Shown piece after piece: positions 1 to 5,717 of a stretch of 10,017 nt of DNA. The stretch's first letter is position 1. The number at the start of each line of letters is the position of its first letter. The notes beneath the pieces were generated by a model, which ran no database searches, had not been told where the DNA came from, and saw only the letters and a list, made by a program, of their open reading frames with translations. The DNA is from Actinomycetes bacterium. Its GTDB lineage: Bacteria > Actinomycetota > Acidimicrobiia > Acidimicrobiales > RAAP-2. Where the stretch lies: the NCBI GenBank assembly GCA_021802025.1, contig JAKABC010000049.1, positions 1-10,017 of the forward strand, read 5' to 3'. The translations under genes and the position numbers were made by a program.

Positions 1-1
1 G

Positions 2-244
2 ACGATCCTCGAGCACGCCGCCCGTCTCGACCTCGGGGTCCTCGTCGAGGGGGTCGAGGACGGACTCGTCCTGGAGCGGGTGCGGGCCCTCGGGGCCCGC
101 TACGGTCAGGGCTTCCACATCGCCCCGGCCCTCGACGCCGTGACGGCGCGCGCGGTCGCCCGCGACGGGCTCGGCGCGCTTCAGCCGACGAGCGACCTCA
201 CGACCTGGGTGAAGTCGGCCGAGCGCTCGGCCCAGTCGTTGTAG
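2..244 (+). CDS. EAL-domain protein, C-terminal fragment (probable cyclic-di-GMP phosphodiesterase)
   Basis: The frame is open from the window edge and ends at TAG 242-244, giving the last 80 residues of a longer protein. It reads as the end of an EAL domain: an LGVLVEGVED stretch (about residues 11-20 of the fragment), then GQGFHIAPAL (about 35-44). These match the EGVE motif and the closing QGF/Y...P motif of the family. EAL domains hydrolyse cyclic-di-GMP to pGpG at the cytoplasmic membrane or in the cytosol. The EAL signature itself, the metal ligands and any GGDEF or sensor domain lie upstream of the window, so activity cannot be judged. About 36 residues follow the domain and are read from DNA that is also antisense to the end of murD2. 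The two genes converge and overlap by 64 bp. The domain call is firm; the catalytic status is unknown. Confidence 0.8.
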   Translation, partial: TILEHAARLDLGVLVEGVEDGLVLERVRALGARYGQGFHIAPALDAVTARAVARDGLGALQPTSDLTTWVKSAERSAQSL

Positions 245-1482
245 CGGTCGAAGCTCGGCGCGCCCGGCGAGAGCAGCACCACGCCGCCCTCGGGGAGCGC
301 CGCGCGCGCGAGCGCGACCGCCTCGGCCATCGACGCGGCCGTGTGGGCGCGCTCGGGCGCCCCGCGCGCGGCGAGCGCCTCGGCGATCCGCGCGCCGGCG
401 GGACCGGTCGTCACCACCGTGGTGGGCGCGGTGCGCCGCACGAGCGCCTCGGCCAGGGCGGCGTAGTCCACGCCGCGGTCGAAGCCGCCGGCGATGAGGG
501 CGAGGGGCGCGACGTCGAACACCGCGAGAGCCGCGAGGGTCGGCAGGGGCGAGGTCGCGAGCCCGTCGTCGACGAAGCGCACGTCACCTCTCGCGCGGCG
601 CTCGGTGGCCACCAGCGTGAGCCGTCCGGGTAGGGGGGTGAAGCGCCCCGCGTTCGCGCGCGCGGCCTCGCGCGCGGTCGTGACATCGACCCCGGCCAGC
701 GCCGCCGCGGCGGCCAGGGCGACGCCCACGTTCTGGTCGTTGTGGGCGCCCACGAGGCCGAGCGCGGCGGCCAGGCCGTGCTCGTCGGGACCGACCCAGG
801 CGACCGCGCCCCCGACGAGCGCACGGCGCGCGCGCAGCGCCGCGACGTCGGCGAGCAGGGTGACGTGCTCGCCCGGGGCGCGCGTGACGGCGAGCTTGTC
901 CTCGTGGTAACGCTCGAGCGAGCCGTGCCAGTCGAGGTGGTCGCTGCCGAGCGCGGTGACCGCGACGACCGCCGGGGCGACCTCGAGGTCGACGCTCTGG
1001 AAGCTCGAGACCTCGACCACGACGTCGCGGCCCTCGGTGTCGAGGGCGGGGTCGTAGGGGGGGCGACCGAGGTTGCCGGTGGCGATCGCCGCTCGACCGA
1101 GCGACTCGAGGACGAAGGCCGTGAGGGCCGTGGTGGTGGACTTGCCCTTGGTCCCGGTCACGGCGACGACCCGTGAGCGGTCGGCGCCGAGGAGCCAGAG
1201 GTTGAGCGCCGAGGTGACGACGGTGCCGCCGGCCTCGAGGGCGAGCACGTCCGCGCGACGGCGCGGCACGCCGGGGCTCTTCAAGACGACCTCGCAGCGC
1301 GCCAGCGCCTCGAGACCGCCCTCGGCGGTGACGAGCACCCCGTCGCCGAGGTCGCGGTCGTCGACGATCACGAGCTCGCACGTGCCCTCGAGCCGGTCCC
1401 GGGTCGCGCGGCCCTCCACGCCGAAGCCCCACAGGCCGACGCGCCGGCCGGCGAGGTCAGCGAAGCCAGTGGGCCGGGACAC
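181..1482 (-). CDS. murD2: MurD2: UDP-N-acetylmuramoyl-L-alanine--L-glutamate ligase
   Basis: A 433-residue cytoplasmic Mur ligase. It has an N-terminal UDP-binding fold, then the ATP loop GTKGKSTTT (110-118), EVSSFQ (157-162), DHLDWH (181-186), the likely carbamylated Lys196, and HNDQN (247-251). The C-terminal domain has DDGLATSP (305-312), GGFDRG (332-337) and SPGAPSFDRYNDW (405-417). Ordinary MurD adds D-Glu to UDP-MurNAc-L-Ala. The adjacent murL points instead to the MurD2 type known from Xanthomonas, which adds L-Glu. The D-Glu-site signature DSKATN of standard MurD reads DGLATS here, which fits a changed amino-acid pocket. I chose GTG 1480-1482 because AGGGGG lies 6 nt upstream and the protein then begins just before the first beta strand (RRVGLWGFG). 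The frame is open further upstream, but that stretch is murL read in another frame. The start overlaps murL by 26 bp, so translation is probably coupled. L-Glu specificity is inferred, not visible. Confidence 0.88.
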   Translation of the reverse strand: MSRPTGFADLAGRRVGLWGFGVEGRATRDRLEGTCELVIVDDRDLGDGVLVTAEGGLEALARCEVVLKSPGVPRRRADVLALEAGGTVVTSALNLWLLGADRSRVVAVTGTKGKSTTTALTAFVLESLGRAAIATGNLGRPPYDPALDTEGRDVVVEVSSFQSVDLEVAPAVVAVTALGSDHLDWHGSLERYHEDKLAVTRAPGEHVTLLADVAALRARRALVGGAVAWVGPDEHGLAAALGLVGAHNDQNVGVALAAAAALAGVDVTTAREAARANAGRFTPLPGRLTLVATERRARGDVRFVDDGLATSPLPTLAALAVFDVAPLALIAGGFDRGVDYAALAEALVRRTAPTTVVTTGPAGARIAEALAARGAPERAHTAASMAEAVALARAALPEGGVVLLSPGAPSFDRYNDWAERSADFTQVVRSLVG

Positions 1483-2755
1483 GGCTCGCCCCCTGGGGCT
1501 CGAGCAGATCGAGGAGCGAGCGGGCGGGCCGGCACTCGCGCGCCACCGACGCGAGGGGCTCAGCGCCGGCCCACTCGGGCAGTGAGGCCGCCTCGAGAAC
1601 CGCCGCGGCGCTCTCGGTCGGGTCGCCGACGCACTCGAAGGGCTTGGGCGTCGCCCCCAGACCCACCAGCGCGCGCAGCTGGGCCTCGCGGGCCGGGTCG
1701 GCGAGGGGTTCGACTCCGAGCAGCTCGCCCAGGCGGGCGCGCTCGACGAAGGGGGCGAGGACGAGGCTGACGAACAGGCACTTGTCGCACGCGCCGCACC
1801 AGCCCGCGGCCCGGTCCTCGGGGCGCTGGGCGAAAGCGCGGTTGCAGCTGCGAAAGACGGGGAGGTAACGCTCGAGACGACTGAACTCGCGCGCCACCCA
1901 GATCTCGCTGCGGTCACGGAGCACGCTCGCCACGCTGAGGGCCGAACCCACCCGCTCGGCCAGCGCCGCCGCGACGAGCTTCTCGGCGGCGAGGGACTTG
2001 CTCCACTGGTGGTTCACCGCCCGGCCGTCGACGACGAGGTTGGGCGCCGAGGCCGAGTGCTCGTTGCTCATGGCCACGCCGCCGCGGCCCGTCGCGAGCG
2101 CCGCCACGGCGGCGAGCAGGGTGACCATGGCGGTGACCGGGACGTGGCCCCGCCACAGCGACGGGTCGCTCGTGAGCTGGGGGTCGAGGGTGCGCGTCGC
2201 GCGCACGACCTCGAGACCGGTGATCGCCGCGGTCGCCTCGAGCGGGGCGAAGCGCCCGGCCGCGGGGCTCACGACGAACAGGGCGCGGTCGAGGTCGCGC
2301 GAGAGACGTTCGACGGTGACGACCGAGTCGATGCCGCCGCCGAAGGGGACGAGGACGCCCGAGGGGTCGAGCGCGGGCGCCACCCGGGGGGCGGGGCTCC
2401 CCCCGACCAGGGGCACGTCGTCGAGGGAGAGGCCGTTGACGTAGGCGAACTCGCCCAGTCCGTCGACCAGGGCCGCCGCCACGAGGCGTCGGCCGGCCTC
2501 GCCCACCGGCGTCGCGGCGAGGTCGATGCGCCGCGCCGCGCCGGCCTTGTAGTACGAGAGGCCCGCGAGCAGGTACCACAGCTCGGCCACGGCCACCACG
2601 TCGGATCGGTCCAGTCGGCCCGTCCCGGAGAAGGTGACGGACTCTTCGAAGATGCGCCCGTCGAGGCTGTAGCGACCCCGCAGCGTGTCGCGCCCGACCT
2701 CGAGCCCGACGTAGGCGAAGGCCTCGGCCCGGGCCGGCCCTGAGCCGTCCGTCAT
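1457..2755 (-). CDS. murL: MurL: UDP-N-acetyl-alpha-D-muramoyl-L-alanyl-L-glutamate epimerase
   Basis: A 432-residue protein with the pattern of MurL. The enzyme inverts the terminal L-Glu of UDP-MurNAc-L-Ala-L-Glu to D-Glu in an ATP- and Mg-dependent reaction, bypassing glutamate racemase. Visible landmarks are GLGEFAYVNGL (99-109), the PP-loop-like ATP motif PFGGGIDS (137-144), GHVPVTAM (203-210), MSNEHSAS (229-236), NHQWSKS (248-254), and a cysteine cluster WCGACDKC (319-326) with a further Cys304. No signal peptide or membrane segment is seen, so it is cytosolic. ATG 2753-2755 follows GGAGG by 4 nt and lies 12 bp after the pgeF stop. The 3' end overlaps murD2, its functional partner. The fourth residue of the ATP motif is Ile; I recall GGGKDS in many relatives. 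A different PP-loop enzyme is the main alternative, but the neighbouring Mur ligase makes MurL much more likely. Confidence 0.86.
   Translation of the reverse strand: MTDGSGPARAEAFAYVGLEVGRDTLRGRYSLDGRIFEESVTFSGTGRLDRSDVVAVAELWYLLAGLSYYKAGAARRIDLAATPVGEAGRRLVAAALVDGLGEFAYVNGLSLDDVPLVGGSPAPRVAPALDPSGVLVPFGGGIDSVVTVERLSRDLDRALFVVSPAAGRFAPLEATAAITGLEVVRATRTLDPQLTSDPSLWRGHVPVTAMVTLLAAVAALATGRGGVAMSNEHSASAPNLVVDGRAVNHQWSKSLAAEKLVAAALAERVGSALSVASVLRDRSEIWVAREFSRLERYLPVFRSCNRAFAQRPEDRAAGWCGACDKCLFVSLVLAPFVERARLGELLGVEPLADPAREAQLRALVGLGATPKPFECVGDPTESAAAVLEAASLPEWAGAEPLASVARECRPARSLLDLLEPQGASRVPAHWLR
1489..1494 (-). promoter_or_regulatory. Ribosome binding site fixing the murD2 start
   Basis: AGGGGG on the minus strand, 6 nt before the GTG at 1482 and inside the last codons of murL. 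It is the main reason for choosing the 433-residue MurD2 over the longer open frame that reaches 1917. Confidence 0.6.
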
Positions 2756-2759
2756 AGGG

Positions 2760-2764
2760 CCTCC
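2760..2764 (-). promoter_or_regulatory. Ribosome binding site of murL
   Basis: GGAGG on the minus strand, 4 nt before the murL ATG, in the 12-bp gap after the pgeF stop. The spacing is short but no other in-frame start is better placed. Confidence 0.5.
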
Positions 2765-2767
2765 ATG

Positions 2768-3517
2768 CTACGGGCGTCGCCGCACGACGAGCGCGAAGCG
2801 CCCCGTCGGCCGCTCGGCGCGATCGGAGAAGAACGTCGCCCCGCCGTCGGTGACCTCGGCCGACGCGAGCACGCGGGAGCTCTCGACCCCGCGGCCCTCG
2901 AGCTGGGCGGCCGCCACGGCGCGCAGGTCGAGGCGCCAGTGGTCCGACCCGTCGGGCGTGAGGGCGCCCGGGTGCTCGCCGAAGCGCCGGGCCACCTCGT
3001 CGCCGACCTGGTAGCCCGGACCCGAGATCGACGGGCCGAGCACCGCCACGACGCGCGCGGGATCTTCGAAGCGCACGAGCGCCGCGCCCAGGACCCCCGC
3101 GGCGAGACCCCGCCATCCGGCGTGGACGACCGCCACGCGACGGCCCGGGTCGATCAGGGCGACGGGCACGCAGTCGGCGACGAGCACGCCCACGGCCCGC
3201 TCGCACCCCGCCTCCACGAGACCGTCGGCCTCGGTCGACTCCTCCGCCGTGGCCGCGTCCACGACGGTCGCGCCGTGGACCTGGCGCACGAGGACGACCG
3301 GCGCGCCGAGCGCCGCGCCGAGCCGTCGGCGGTTCTCGGTGACGGCGGCGGGGTCGTCGCCGACGTGCGCGCCCAGGTTCAAGCCCGCATAGGGCGCGCG
3401 GCTCACCCCGCCGGGGCGTGCGCTCACGACGAGGTCGACTCCGAGCGCGTCGGCCTCGGCGAGCCCGTAGAGGGGTAGGCCCGCGACCTCGCGCGCCTCG
3501 AGCGCTACGACGCGCAC
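2768..3517 (-). CDS. pgeF: PgeF/YfiH-family multicopper polyphenol oxidase (laccase-domain) protein
   Basis: A 249-residue cytosolic protein of the YfiH/LACC1 family, about the usual length. Landmarks in order are ARPGGVSRAPYAGLNLG (33-49), RQVHG (78-82), ADGLV (97-101), VADCVP (113-118), VVHAGWRG (130-137), GPSISGPGYQVGDEV (161-175) and FFSDRAERPTGR (229-240). The three metal ligands His81, Cys116 and His132 are all present. Family members act on purine nucleosides or phenolics in vitro. In E. coli, YfiH was renamed PgeF because its loss lets L-Ser replace L-Ala as the first stem residue of peptidoglycan. That role fits the murL-murD2 neighbours. The CIGPCCYEV-type stretch of relatives reads SISGPGYQV here, without cysteines. 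GTG 3515-3517 was chosen: it overlaps the zur stop by 13 bp and gives a normal N-terminus. The Shine-Dalgarno is poor, so coupling to zur translation is likely. Confidence 0.85.
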   Translation of the reverse strand: MRVVALEAREVAGLPLYGLAEADALGVDLVVSARPGGVSRAPYAGLNLGAHVGDDPAAVTENRRRLGAALGAPVVLVRQVHGATVVDAATAEESTEADGLVEAGCERAVGVLVADCVPVALIDPGRRVAVVHAGWRGLAAGVLGAALVRFEDPARVVAVLGPSISGPGYQVGDEVARRFGEHPGALTPDGSDHWRLDLRAVAAAQLEGRGVESSRVLASAEVTDGGATFFSDRAERPTGRFALVVRRRP

Positions 3518-3891
3518 GTGTCGCAGACCCCCGAGAGCTCGAGCACGTGGCGCAGGTCGTGGAAGCCGTGGCGCCGGCCCACCTCGCCCGCCCACGCCTC
3601 GAGGTCGGGGGCGTCGACCTCGATGGTGCGTCCGCAGCGCCGGCACGCCAGGTGGTGGTGGTGGGCGTCGACGACGCAGCGCCGGTACAGGCTCTCGCCC
3701 CGGTCGGTCATCACGACGTCCACCTCGCCCGAGGCCACGAGGCTCTTGAGCTGGGAGTAGACGGTCGCCAGGGCGATCCGCCCGCCGCCGTCGGCGATGA
3801 GCGCGTGCAGCTCCTGGGCGCTGACGAACCCCTGGAGGCGCGACAGGGCCCGGACCACCTCGCGCCGCTGGGGGGTCTCGCGGGTCGTCAC
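3505..3891 (-). CDS. zur: Zur: zinc-responsive Fur-family repressor
   Basis: A 128-residue Fur-family regulator. An N-terminal winged helix (TPQRREVVRAL at 6-16, SAQELHALI at 24-32, LATVYSQLKSL at 41-51) precedes a metal-binding dimerisation domain with HHHHLACRRCG (77-87) and CDTC (123-126). Compared from memory with M. tuberculosis Zur (FurB), all three zinc sites can be matched. The structural site would be Cys83, Cys86, Cys123 and Cys126. The sensory site would be Asp58, Cys72, His78 and His80. The third site would be His77, His79, Glu98 and His115. One extra residue lies between Cys72 and the His run. With zinc bound, such proteins dimerise on palindromes and repress zinc importer genes. 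The divergent znu operon and the palindromes between them support Zur over Fur, Mur or Nur. GTG 3889-3891 is a normal family start and has a -10-like hexamer just upstream. It heads a probable operon with pgeF, murL and murD2. Confidence 0.9.
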   Translation of the reverse strand: MTTRETPQRREVVRALSRLQGFVSAQELHALIADGGGRIALATVYSQLKSLVASGEVDVVMTDRGESLYRRCVVDAHHHHLACRRCGRTIEVDAPDLEAWAGEVGRRHGFHDLRHVLELSGVCDTCAS

Positions 3892-3897
3892 GGGCTG

Positions 3898-3903
3898 AGC
3901 GTA
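3898..3903 (-). promoter_or_regulatory. -10 element of a possible leaderless zur promoter
   Basis: TACGCT on the minus strand, 6 nt before the zur GTG, would put transcription start on or next to that codon. No Shine-Dalgarno precedes the GTG. I see no convincing -35. The two palindromes lie about 33-70 bp upstream, where a Zur dimer could also affect this promoter. Confidence 0.4.
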
Positions 3904-3915
3904 CCGGCCGTCACG

Positions 3916-3944
3916 TTGTTAGCTGGAATCATTTCAGATACCAT
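3916..3944 (+). promoter_or_regulatory. znuA promoter (-35 TTGTTA, 17-bp spacer, -10 TACCAT)
   Basis: TTGTTA at 3916-3921 and TACCAT at 3939-3944 are separated by exactly 17 bp. The predicted transcription start, about 7 nt past the -10, falls at 3951-3952, on the znuA ATG. The mRNA would therefore be leaderless, which agrees with the lack of any Shine-Dalgarno. The element sits in the only AT-rich patch of the window. Confidence 0.65.
3923..3937. promoter_or_regulatory. Putative Zur operator 1
   Basis: CTGGAATCATTTCAG is a 15-bp palindrome with one mismatched pair (CTGGAA/TTTCAG arms around TCA). It fills the spacer between the znuA -35 and -10. Its AATCATTT core resembles actinobacterial Zur boxes. 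Its centre is 24 bp from that of operator 2. Confidence 0.68.
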
Positions 3945-3946
3945 AC

Positions 3947-3961
3947 CTGGAATGGTTCCAG
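3947..3961. promoter_or_regulatory. Putative Zur operator 2
   Basis: CTGGAATGGTTCCAG is a perfect inverted repeat (CTGGAA/TTCCAG) around 3 bp and shares its left arm with operator 1. It covers the predicted transcription start and the znuA ATG at 3952-3954, so a bound dimer would block initiation. The same bases also encode znuA codons 1-3. Confidence 0.68.
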
Positions 3962-4893
3962 TTAGCGCGACACGACCACGCCCCCGTGCGCGACTCGTGG
4001 GCGGCCTGGCCCTCGCGGGGGTGGCTCTCGGTGGTTGCGCGGCCGCGGTGGCGCCGGTCGCCCCGGGCACGATCCCGGTCGTCGCCGCCGAGAGCCAGTA
4101 CGCCGACGTGGCCCGTCAGGTCGGGGGTCGCTACGTGTCGGTCACGGCCGTGATGAACAACCCCAACGCCGACCCCCACGGCTTCGAGGTCTCCCCGAGC
4201 GTCGCGCGCGAGGTGGCCCGGGCCCGCCTGGTCGTCCAGAACGGCGCGGGGTACGACGACTTCATGGGAGTGGTCGAGGCGGCCAGCCCGAGCCCCCGGC
4301 GTCGGGTGGTCGTGGCCCAGCGAGTCCTCGGACTCGCCGTCTCGATCCCCAACCCCCACCTCTGGTACGCCCCCTCGACGATGCCGAAGGTGGCCGGGGC
4401 GATCGAGGGTGACCTCGCGCGGATCGATCCCACCCACCGGGGGTACTTCGCGGCCCGCCTCGCGCGCTTTGACGACGCGATGGTCGCCCTGCGCGCGAGG
4501 ATCCGGTCCTTGCGCGCGCGCTTCGGCGGCCGGCGGGTGGCGACGACCGAACCGGTCGGGGACTACCTGCTCTCGGCCCTCGGTCTCTCGAACGCGACGC
4601 CGTTCAGGTTCCAGGCCGACGTGATGAACGGCGTGGACCCGGCCCCCCAGGACGTGGGGACGCTCGAGACGCTCCTGAGCGGTCGTCGGGTCGCGGCCCT
4701 GCTCGTGAACGCCCAGGTGTCGAGCCCGGTGACCACGACCCTCACCGGACTCGCCGGGGGGGCCCACGTGCCCATCGTCGCCCTCTACGAGACGATGCCG
4801 CGGGGCTTCACCTACCAGAGCTGGATGACGGCGGAGATCGACGCGATAGCGAGGGCGCTCGGTCGAGGGCGCTCGACGAGGAGGCTTCACTGA
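3952..4893 (+). CDS. znuA: ZnuA-type zinc/manganese ABC transporter substrate-binding lipoprotein
   Basis: A 313-residue cluster A-I metal-binding lipoprotein. The signal peptide has basic RPRPRAR (8-14), hydrophobic LVGGLALAGVAL (15-26) and lipobox LGGC, with lipidated Cys29. It should be anchored outside the cytoplasmic membrane and hand zinc to the ZnuB permeases. Candidate metal ligands are His76 (DPHGFE), His136 (NPHLWYAP), Glu200 (TTEPVGDY) and Glu280 (YETMP). The usual third-ligand His aligns with Glu200. No His-rich loop is present. The C-terminal pattern (Tyr288, Trp291-Met292) is typical of the family. ATG 3952 gives a complete signal peptide and lies at the predicted transcription start, so the mRNA is probably leaderless. 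The frame is open further upstream but that stretch is antisense to zur. It ends in TGATG, shared with znuC. Zinc is favoured over manganese because of zur next door. Confidence 0.88.
   Translation: MVPVSATRPRPRARLVGGLALAGVALGGCAAAVAPVAPGTIPVVAAESQYADVARQVGGRYVSVTAVMNNPNADPHGFEVSPSVAREVARARLVVQNGAGYDDFMGVVEAASPSPRRRVVVAQRVLGLAVSIPNPHLWYAPSTMPKVAGAIEGDLARIDPTHRGYFAARLARFDDAMVALRARIRSLRARFGGRRVATTEPVGDYLLSALGLSNATPFRFQADVMNGVDPAPQDVGTLETLLSGRRVAALLVNAQVSSPVTTTLTGLAGGAHVPIVALYETMPRGFTYQSWMTAEIDAIARALGRGRSTRRLH
4879..4884 (+). promoter_or_regulatory. Ribosome binding site of znuC
   Basis: AGGAGG ends 8 nt before the ATG at 4893. It is the best Shine-Dalgarno in the window and lies inside the last codons of znuA. 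This contrasts with the apparent leaderless starts of znuA, zur, tilS and hpt. Confidence 0.65.
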
Positions 4894-5717
4894 TGGGGTG
4901 CGAACCACTGCCCGAGGATCGTCGCGAGGTCGTCCACGTCCATAGGGTCGAGGTCGCCCTGGGGGGGCGCACCGTGCTGCACGACGTCGACTTTCGCGTC
5001 GGCGAGGGCGAGTTCGTGGGTCTCATCGGCACCAACGGGTCGGGTAAGACGACGCTGCTGCGCGCCATCCTCGGTCTGCAGGCGACCACGGCCGGTGAGG
5101 TCATCGTCGCCGGCCGCCCGGGGCGCCGGGGCGGACCGGTCGGCTACGTCCCCCAGCGTGTCGCCTTCGACCACGACGTCCCGGTGCGCGTGGCGGACTT
5201 CGTCGCGCTGGGGGTCGACGGGACGCGGCTCGGCCTCGCGCGCCGGGGCCGGGGCGTGCGCGAGCGGGTGGAAGCGGTGCTCGCGTCGCTCGAGCTCAGC
5301 GCGCTCGCCGGTCGCCGGATCGGCGCGCTGTCGGGCGGTGAGCAGCAGAGGGTCCTCATGGCCCACGCGCTCGCCAGCCGCCCGCGGCTCTTGTTGCTCG
5401 ACGAGCCCCTGGCCAACCTCGATCTGCCGCGGGTCCACGAGACCATCGCCGTGCTCGATCGCGTCCGACGCGCCGAGGGCGTCGCCGTCGTGCTCTCCGC
5501 CCACGAGATCGGCCCCCTGGTGCCGGTGATGGACCGGGTGATCTACATCGCCCAGGGCGGCGTCGCGTGCGGCACCACCGAGGAGGTGGTGCGCGCCGAG
5601 GTGCTGAGCGCCCTCTACGGCCACCACGTCGACGTGCTCACCGTCCACGGTCGCGTGGTGGTGGTCGAGGGGGAGGCGGGCGACCCGGGCGCGCATCCCG
5701 AGGTCGTGGTGCGCTGA
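4893..5717 (+). CDS. znuC: ZnuC-type zinc ABC transporter ATP-binding protein
   Basis: A 274-residue ATPase with all ABC motifs: Walker A GTNGSGKT (46-53), Q-loop Gln88 in YVPQR, signature LSGGEQQR (146-153), Walker B LLLLDEP (166-172), D-loop ANLD and switch His204 (SAHE). It should form a dimer on the cytoplasmic face and drive zinc import through the two permeases. Its C-terminal tail after about residue 245 (HVDVLTVHGRVVVVEG) is a little longer than the core domain needs, ends without His clusters, and has no recognised function. The ATG shares one base with the znuA stop (TGATG) and its own stop shares one base with the next ATG, so the genes form a translationally coupled operon. Confidence 0.92.
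   Translation: MGCEPLPEDRREVVHVHRVEVALGGRTVLHDVDFRVGEGEFVGLIGTNGSGKTTLLRAILGLQATTAGEVIVAGRPGRRGGPVGYVPQRVAFDHDVPVRVADFVALGVDGTRLGLARRGRGVRERVEAVLASLELSALAGRRIGALSGGEQQRVLMAHALASRPRLLLLDEPLANLDLPRVHETIAVLDRVRRAEGVAVVLSAHEIGPLVPVMDRVIYIAQGGVACGTTEEVVRAEVLSALYGHHVDVLTVHGRVVVVEGEAGDPGAHPEVVVR

Noticed and set aside
1483..1917. N-terminal extension of MurD2 by about 145 residues
   Set aside because: The extra stretch is Ser/Arg/Pro-rich, matches no Mur ligase domain, and is the murL coding sequence in another frame. The GTG at 1482 has a ribosome site.
1914..3206. 430-codon open frame on the minus strand rich in Arg, Gly and Pro
   Set aside because: It is an alternative-frame shadow of murL and pgeF produced by high GC, with no recognisable domain.
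2765..3478. 237-codon open frame on the plus strand antisense to pgeF
   Set aside because: The composition (His, Arg, Asp, Glu, Gly) is typical of the complement of a GC-rich gene. pgeF on the other strand has all family motifs.
3518..3646. N-terminal extension of PgeF to 292 residues
   Set aside because: It is Arg/Pro-rich shadow sequence inside zur. The family normally starts close to GTG 3517.
3505..3891. Iron-type Fur or manganese-type Mur
   Set aside because: The HHHH run, both CxxC pairs and the matched third site fit Zur, and the divergent neighbours are a ZnuABC-type importer.
3418..3951. Upstream extension of the znuA frame giving a 491-residue fusion
   Set aside because: The upstream part is antisense to zur and pgeF. 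The lipoprotein signal peptide begins exactly at ATG 3952.
3934..4908. 324-codon open frame on the minus strand antisense to znuA
   Set aside because: It mirrors znuA codon bias and would cross the zur-znuA control region. It has no domain signature.
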